A stretch of DNA of 10,177 bases from SIG603 sp964369415. GTDB lineage: Bacteria > Bacillota > Clostridia > Oscillospirales > Acutalibacteraceae. The notes under the pieces are model-generated. The model saw only the letters and a program-made list of their open reading frames with translations. It was not told the DNA's origin and ran no database searches. This document shows positions 6,445 through 10,177 of the stretch, one piece after another. Each line of letters opens with the position of its first letter. Position 1 is the stretch's first letter. The position numbers and the translations under genes were made by a program. The stretch lies in NCBI GenBank assembly GCA_964369415.1, contig CAYJFP010000042.1:1-10177 (forward strand). Direction: 5' to 3'.

Positions 6445-7152
6445 TTACTCTTTGCACATAATAATTGTTACATCGGGGTGAAGCTGAAGAATTGACGCCG
6501 GAACCTGAGGTTTAACAGGACCGTAAATAACCTCTTGAAGAATCTTCTCCTTGCTTTTTTGCGCAATCAGCACAATCTTTTTCGCTCGCATAATCGTACC
6601 AATCCCCATAGTTATAGCTGAAACAGGCACTTCCTCTTTCCTATCAAAAAGTCTTGAATTGGCTTCTATAGTGCTACTTGCTAAACTTACACCATGGACT
6701 TTATTGTGAAACATATCAGAAGGCTCGTTAAAACCTATGTGCCCATTATGGCCTATTCCAAGAAGTTGTAGGTCAATTCCGCCCAAATCGTCAATCAGCT
6801 CTTCGTATCTTTGAGATTCTTTTTCCATGTCCTGTGCCATGCCGTTTGGTACATAGGTATTATCCTTATAAATATTCACCTTGTCAAAAAGATGTTCATT
6901 CATAAAATATCTGTAACTATGCTGGCTTGTAGCTTCAATTCCAAAATACTCGTCAAGATTAACCGTTTTAACTTTTTTAAAGTCTAATATCCCTCTTTTG
7001 TAGTTTTCTACAAGGATTTCATAAATTCTTATTGGGCTCGAACCAGTGGCTAAGCCTAAAATCGAATTTGATTTTGAAATAAGCTGAGAGCTTATAATCG
7101 CTGCGGCAAGTTCTGACATCTCTTCATAGGTATCTAGCTTAATTAATTTCAT
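6445..7152 (-). CDS. nagB: Glucosamine-6-phosphate deaminase
   Basis: NagB converts glucosamine-6-phosphate to fructose-6-phosphate and ammonia, the last step of amino-sugar catabolism before glycolysis. The 235 residues are near the length of the short Gram-positive enzymes. The phosphate loop GLATGSSP (33-40), D67 in VNLDEYFG, the active-site motif GHNGHIGFNEP (N136, H138, E143) and the C-terminal ITMGIGTIMRAKK and SILQLHPDVT are all seen. N136 sits where the E. coli enzyme has Asp141; as I recall, Asn here is common in Gram-positive enzymes. The ATG at 7152 follows AAGG at eight nt and gives the usual MKLIKLDTYEEM start; an in-frame ATG at 7182 adds ten residues with no support. No nagA is next to it. 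A TATAAT at 7203-7198 could be a weak promoter, but no -35 matches. Confidence 0.95.
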   Translation of the reverse strand: MKLIKLDTYEEMSELAAAIISSQLISKSNSILGLATGSSPIRIYEILVENYKRGILDFKKVKTVNLDEYFGIEATSQHSYRYFMNEHLFDKVNIYKDNTYVPNGMAQDMEKESQRYEELIDDLGGIDLQLLGIGHNGHIGFNEPSDMFHNKVHGVSLASSTIEANSRLFDRKEEVPVSAITMGIGTIMRAKKIVLIAQKSKEKILQEVIYGPVKPQVPASILQLHPDVTIIMCKE

Positions 7153-7240
7153 AATTACGACCTTCTCATGTTTGCCACACACAACTTAATAAAATCTATT
7201 ATATCTGTGGAAGGTAAACACGCCTTTCTATTTTTTTAAC

Positions 7241-8671
7241 TTAATTCTCTAATTCATTTCTATTTTCTTCTATAACTGAAAGAGTAAACCAAAATGTACT
7301 ACCTTCACCCTCAGTGCTAACAACACCAAAAGTTCCGCCGTGCATTTCAATCACGTTTTTCACAATAGACAACCCAAGTCCTGAGCCAATTTTAGCCATT
7401 TTATGTTCTTTCTCAATTTTATAATATCTCTTGAAAATATCCTTTAACTTGTCCTGTGGTATTCCCTCTCCACTGTCGGTTATTTCAATTTTGACAAATC
7501 CATCCTGTACACTCTGAGTTAGAATTATCTTTTTGTCTTCACCTGTGTAATTAACCGCATTATTTACTATATTGTACACCACTTGAGATATTCTAATTTC
7601 ATCTGCCATCACAAAAACGTCTTCACCATGATAAAAAATAAAATTGTACTCTGTAAGTTTATCATATCTGTGAAGAATTTGTCTTATACTATCGGTCAAA
7701 TTTATCGGCTTATATTCAAATTTATAATTTCCTGACTCAATTTTTGATATATCTAAAATATCATCTACAAGATTTTTAAGTCTAACCGATTCATCAAGCA
7801 CTATTTGAACATTTTCAGGTGTATTTTCACCGGGAATATCCCTCATAACTTCTGCATATCCAATTATCATGGTAAGCGGAGTTCTTAAATCATGCGACAC
7901 GTTTGCTATAAGCTCTCTTCTAAGATCTTCAACCTTAGAAAGCTCGTAAGCCGCCTCATTAAGGGTAATAGAAAGCTCTTTAGTCTCTTTGCTTCCACTT
8001 CCTGAAAATTCAACACTATAATCACCATTAGAAAGTATTTTAGCGCTTTCATTAATCTTCATAATAGGCTTGGAAATTTTCCTTGAGATAAATACAGCCA
8101 ACACCCCTGAAAGCACAATCATGATTCCAGTAAGACACCAAAGCTGAAATTTGAGTGTATCTGTAGTTGAATCTACCGGTGTCACCCTTGTATTCATAAT
8201 AATCATATATTCCTCATTAGCCTTTATATAAACCAATTCTTCATACGGAAGATACCTTGTATCAATCCCTGAATTATTCTCTACCCATCTAGTGTATTCA
8301 CCACCGCTAGCCATAATCTGTGCATAAATTGATGCACTTTCATTTTGAGTAAAGCTGTTTAAAAGTGTCGAATACAATGTTGTTACTGTGATTAAGTGCC
8401 GACCGTTTTCATCAGTTATCATTATATCAGTATTAGTATTTACCGCAATATCTTTAAGCAAGTCCTCAAAATCGTCAAATTCTTCACTTGCTATGGACGT
8501 TTCTATAATTTCGGCAGCAGACTTAATTTCACTATACTTAATATTTTTATAAAAATAATTCAGCAAACTAATTTGAAAAATCCAAAGCAATACAACAATA
8601 ATAATGGTAAATACTATAAAACCAATTAAAATCTGAACTCTTATGCCCAAGTTTTTAATTTTATCAACCAA
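7241..8671 (-). CDS. Sensor histidine kinase (HAMP-HisKA-HATPase)
   Basis: This is a membrane sensor kinase of about 476 residues, paired with the response regulator just upstream. Numbered from TTG 8671, TM1 spans about 13-37. An extracytoplasmic domain of about 135 residues (38-173, DIMITDENGRHLITV inside; PDC/PAS-like, not assigned) follows, then TM2 at about 176-198 and HAMP at about 198-250. HisKA carries NVSHDLRTPL with phospho-acceptor H260. The ATPase has an N box (NIVNNAVNYT), G1 DSGEGIP (D399), an F box (DIFKRYYK) and G2 GSGLGLSIVK. The start is uncertain: AGAGGAG directly abuts a TTG at 8683 (no spacer) and lies 12 nt before the TTG at 8671, which I prefer. Either start overlaps the regulator stop, so translation is coupled. 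The signal it detects is unknown. Confidence 0.93.
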   Translation of the reverse strand: MVDKIKNLGIRVQILIGFIVFTIIIVVLLWIFQISLLNYFYKNIKYSEIKSAAEIIETSIASEEFDDFEDLLKDIAVNTNTDIMITDENGRHLITVTTLYSTLLNSFTQNESASIYAQIMASGGEYTRWVENNSGIDTRYLPYEELVYIKANEEYMIIMNTRVTPVDSTTDTLKFQLWCLTGIMIVLSGVLAVFISRKISKPIMKINESAKILSNGDYSVEFSGSGSKETKELSITLNEAAYELSKVEDLRRELIANVSHDLRTPLTMIIGYAEVMRDIPGENTPENVQIVLDESVRLKNLVDDILDISKIESGNYKFEYKPINLTDSIRQILHRYDKLTEYNFIFYHGEDVFVMADEIRISQVVYNIVNNAVNYTGEDKKIILTQSVQDGFVKIEITDSGEGIPQDKLKDIFKRYYKIEKEHKMAKIGSGLGLSIVKNVIEMHGGTFGVVSTEGEGSTFWFTLSVIEENRNELEN

Positions 8672-9338
8672 ATCTGTACCCAACTCCTCTCAGAGTAACA
8701 ATATATTTGCTGTAATCGCCAAGACTTTTTCTTAACAGCTTTATATGTGTATCAAGTGTCCTATCATCTCCGTAAAAATCATAACCCCAAACATTAGTAA
8801 TAAGTTTTTCACGAGAAAGTGCAATATCTTTATTTCTAACCATATAAAATAAAAGTTCGTATTCTTTAGGCGAAAGCTCAAGGCTTACACCGTCTGCTGT
8901 CACTATTCGACTTGTAAAATCTATTATAAGTCCTTCAATCTTAAATATTTCATGCCTGTCATTTGAGCTTGCCTTCGACCTTAAAATAATAGCATTAACC
9001 CTCATTAATAATTCTTTCGGGGAAAATGGCTTTACGACATAGTCATCTACGCCAAGCTCAAATCCGTGAATTTTATCATACTCCTCACCTCTAGCAGAAA
9101 GCATAATAATCGGCATTCTAGAAACTTTTCTAATTTCAGAAACGGCAGAAAAGCCGTCAAGTTCTGGCATCATAACGTCTATTATTGCAATGTCAAACTT
9201 ATTCGGATCTTTTCTCACTATTTCAACGGCTTTCATTCCATTTTCAGCCTCAAAAACTGTATGCCCTTCAAACTCTGCATATTTCCTAATTAACATTCTA
9301 ATTTTATCTTCATCATCGACTATAAGTATGTTGTACAT
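8664..9338 (-). CDS. OmpR/PhoB-family response regulator
   Basis: This is a DNA-binding response regulator of 224 residues, the usual length. The receiver domain (1-118) has the acidic pair D8/D9, phospho-acceptor D54 in AIIDVMMPELDG, S81 in MLSARGEE and K103 in VVKPFSPKEL. The C-terminal winged helix (about 130-224) has LELSPKEYELLFYM and the recognition region DDRTLDTHIKLLRKSLG, ending TLRGVGYRFG. It is presumably phosphorylated by the kinase whose gene overlaps its 3' end. The ATG at 9338 has AGGGAG seven nt upstream, and a promoter with a perfect -10 lies before it. The regulon is unknown. The downstream nagB and eno on the same strand are candidate members of the transcription unit but are not proven targets. 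Confidence 0.96.
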   Translation of the reverse strand: MYNILIVDDEDKIRMLIRKYAEFEGHTVFEAENGMKAVEIVRKDPNKFDIAIIDVMMPELDGFSAVSEIRKVSRMPIIMLSARGEEYDKIHGFELGVDDYVVKPFSPKELLMRVNAIILRSKASSNDRHEIFKIEGLIIDFTSRIVTADGVSLELSPKEYELLFYMVRNKDIALSREKLITNVWGYDFYGDDRTLDTHIKLLRKSLGDYSKYIVTLRGVGYRFG

Positions 9339-9369
9339 AATTTAACTCCCTGCATATATAAGTTAATTT

Positions 9370-9399
9370 ATTATAACTCATTAGCACTATATTTTTCAA
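9370..9399 (-). promoter_or_regulatory. Promoter of the two-component genes
   Basis: On the minus strand TTGAAA (9399-9394) and TATAAT (9375-9370) are spaced by 18 bases. The predicted start near 9363 leaves a leader of about 25 nt that includes the AGGGAG ribosome binding site. Confidence 0.75.
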
Positions 9400-9425
9400 T
9401 ACTAAGAAATATATTTTTATATTAC

Positions 9426-9454
9426 TTGACATATTTGTAATTAAATAGTAAAAT
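9426..9454 (+). promoter_or_regulatory. Promoter of the cytidylate kinase-like gene
   Basis: TTGACA (9426-9431) and TAAAAT (9449-9454) are spaced by exactly 17 bases. The predicted start near 9461 leaves an AT-rich leader of about 70 nt, in which I see no stable fold. It is divergent from the regulator promoter, with 26 bases between the two -35 boxes. Confidence 0.8.
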
Positions 9455-9531
9455 ATAAATGTAAAGATTCATATAAATATTTTAATTTATAGACGATTTT
9501 TTATGATTGTTGCATTAAAGGAGCGATAGAT

Positions 9532-10143
9532 ATGTTACCTGTATTTACAATTTCAAGACAATTTGGCAGTTTGGGTTATGAACTAGGTTTAAAAATAGCC
9601 GAAAGACTTAATTTAAAGGTTTACGACAAGGAGCTTATAGCACTTGCCGCAAAAGAGAGCGGTTTAAGCGAGGACATCATCACACAAATTGATGAAAAAG
9701 CTGGAAATAGCTTGCTTTACTCCATGGTAATGGGTAATTTTCCTTTTGGCAGACTCTCAGTTCCTGACAGTATGCCAATCAATGACAAGCTCTTTCTTTT
9801 GCAAACGGATATAATTAAAAAAGCCGCTAATGAAGGCTCTTGTGTAATAATTGGTAGATGCGGCAACTATATTTTGAGAAATTTTGAAAACAAAATTAGA
9901 ATTTTTATCTATTCCGATAAAGAAGACCGAATTAAAAATGTAGTTGAAAACGGACTTTGCGATGAAAAGAAAGCACCTGATTTTATTTCTAAAATGGATA
10001 AAAAAAGGGCAACTTATTATCATTTTTATACTAATGAGGATTGGTATGACATAAATAATTATGACTTGATGATTAATATGTCCACAGTTAAGCTTGAAGA
10101 TGCACTCGAAATGGTATTAAAAGTGGTTGAATCGAAAAAATAG
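9532..10143 (+). CDS. Cytidylate kinase-like family protein
   Basis: This 203-residue cytoplasmic protein resembles the cytidylate kinase-like family (Pfam Cytidylate_kin2 type) found in many Clostridia. The N terminus has the typical FTISRQFGSLGYELGLKIAERL (residues 5-26), a P-loop-like segment in which the second Gly of the common FGSGG is Leu14. It is followed by YDKELIALAAKESGL, and a central strand VIIGRCGNYIL (105-115) carries a conserved-looking GRC. A C-terminal tail has DKKRATYYHFYTN, a possible lid region rich in basic residues. A nucleoside monophosphate kinase fold is likely, but the true substrate of this family is not settled, so it should not be called cmk. The ATG has AAAGGAG eight nt upstream. 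It stands alone behind its own strong promoter, next to the two-component genes. Confidence 0.85.
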   Translation: MLPVFTISRQFGSLGYELGLKIAERLNLKVYDKELIALAAKESGLSEDIITQIDEKAGNSLLYSMVMGNFPFGRLSVPDSMPINDKLFLLQTDIIKKAANEGSCVIIGRCGNYILRNFENKIRIFIYSDKEDRIKNVVENGLCDEKKAPDFISKMDKKRATYYHFYTNEDWYDINNYDLMINMSTVKLEDALEMVLKVVESKK

Positions 10144-10177
10144 TTTGCAGGGATGTTTCATAATACACACTTAAGCA
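10144..10177. other. Window edge, no feature supported
   Basis: These 34 bases follow the stop of the kinase-like gene. An ATG at 10152 opens an eight-codon frame to the edge, but the GCAGGG before it sits too close to act as a ribosome binding site. No terminator hairpin is visible within the bases given. Confidence 0.4.

Noticed and set aside
7153..7182. ATG at 7182 as start of nagB, with an N-terminal extension
   Set aside because: The extra ten residues do not fit the family, and AAGG lies at correct spacing before the ATG at 7152.
7198..7203. TATAAT on the minus strand as a promoter for nagB
   Set aside because: The -10 is perfect, but the bases 16-18 upstream (AAGGCG and neighbours) do not resemble a -35; kept only as a possibility in the nagB entry.
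10152..10177. Start of another gene at the right edge
   Set aside because: Only eight codons are visible, and the purine-rich bases before the ATG are too close to act as a ribosome site.

Overview
The window looks like a piece of an AT-rich, low-GC Gram-positive chromosome, most likely a member of the Clostridia (Eubacteriales/Lachnospiraceae-like). The support is a Phe T-box leader before pheST, an IreB-type protein, a small membrane protein of a type common in Clostridia (DUF6106-like), strong Shine-Dalgarno sites, sigma-A type promoters and CCA-encoding tRNA genes. I cannot name the species. No phage, insertion sequence, CRISPR array or origin is visible; this is ordinary core-genome sequence.

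Left part (1-1344). Two tRNA genes lie on the minus strand, tRNA-Gln(CUG) then tRNA-Pro(CGG). They are driven by a promoter with both hexamers at consensus, are separated by a hairpin, and end in a strong intrinsic terminator at the window edge. Upstream of them, on the same strand, is a two-helix membrane protein gene with its own promoter. Divergent from it is a T-box riboswitch whose specifier is read as UUC (Phe), with an antiterminator and a terminator that exclude each other.

Centre-left (1345-5134). The plus strand carries pheS and pheT, the two subunits of phenylalanyl-tRNA synthetase, under T-box control. ireB follows with its own promoter. IreB is a small regulatory phosphoprotein substrate of PASTA-domain Ser/Thr kinases. 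A strong terminator separates it from the convergent enolase gene.

Centre-right (5140-9338). Four minus-strand genes are ordered, in transcription order, OmpR-family response regulator, sensor histidine kinase, nagB (glucosamine-6-phosphate deaminase), eno (enolase). The first two overlap and form a two-component system. nagB feeds amino-sugar carbon into glycolysis as fructose-6-phosphate, and eno acts in lower glycolysis. No clear terminator is seen between the four, so some read-through is plausible, though a separate promoter for nagB or eno cannot be excluded.

Right edge (9339-10177). A divergent promoter region separates the response regulator from a plus-strand cytidylate kinase-like gene, which has a near-consensus promoter and about 70 nt of leader. 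The last 34 bases hold no supported feature.

I found no convincing undescribed system. The points most worth a second look are the paired C34 isoacceptor tRNAs, the two-component/nagB/eno gene order, the short C terminus of enolase, and several start codons that an automatic caller could get wrong.
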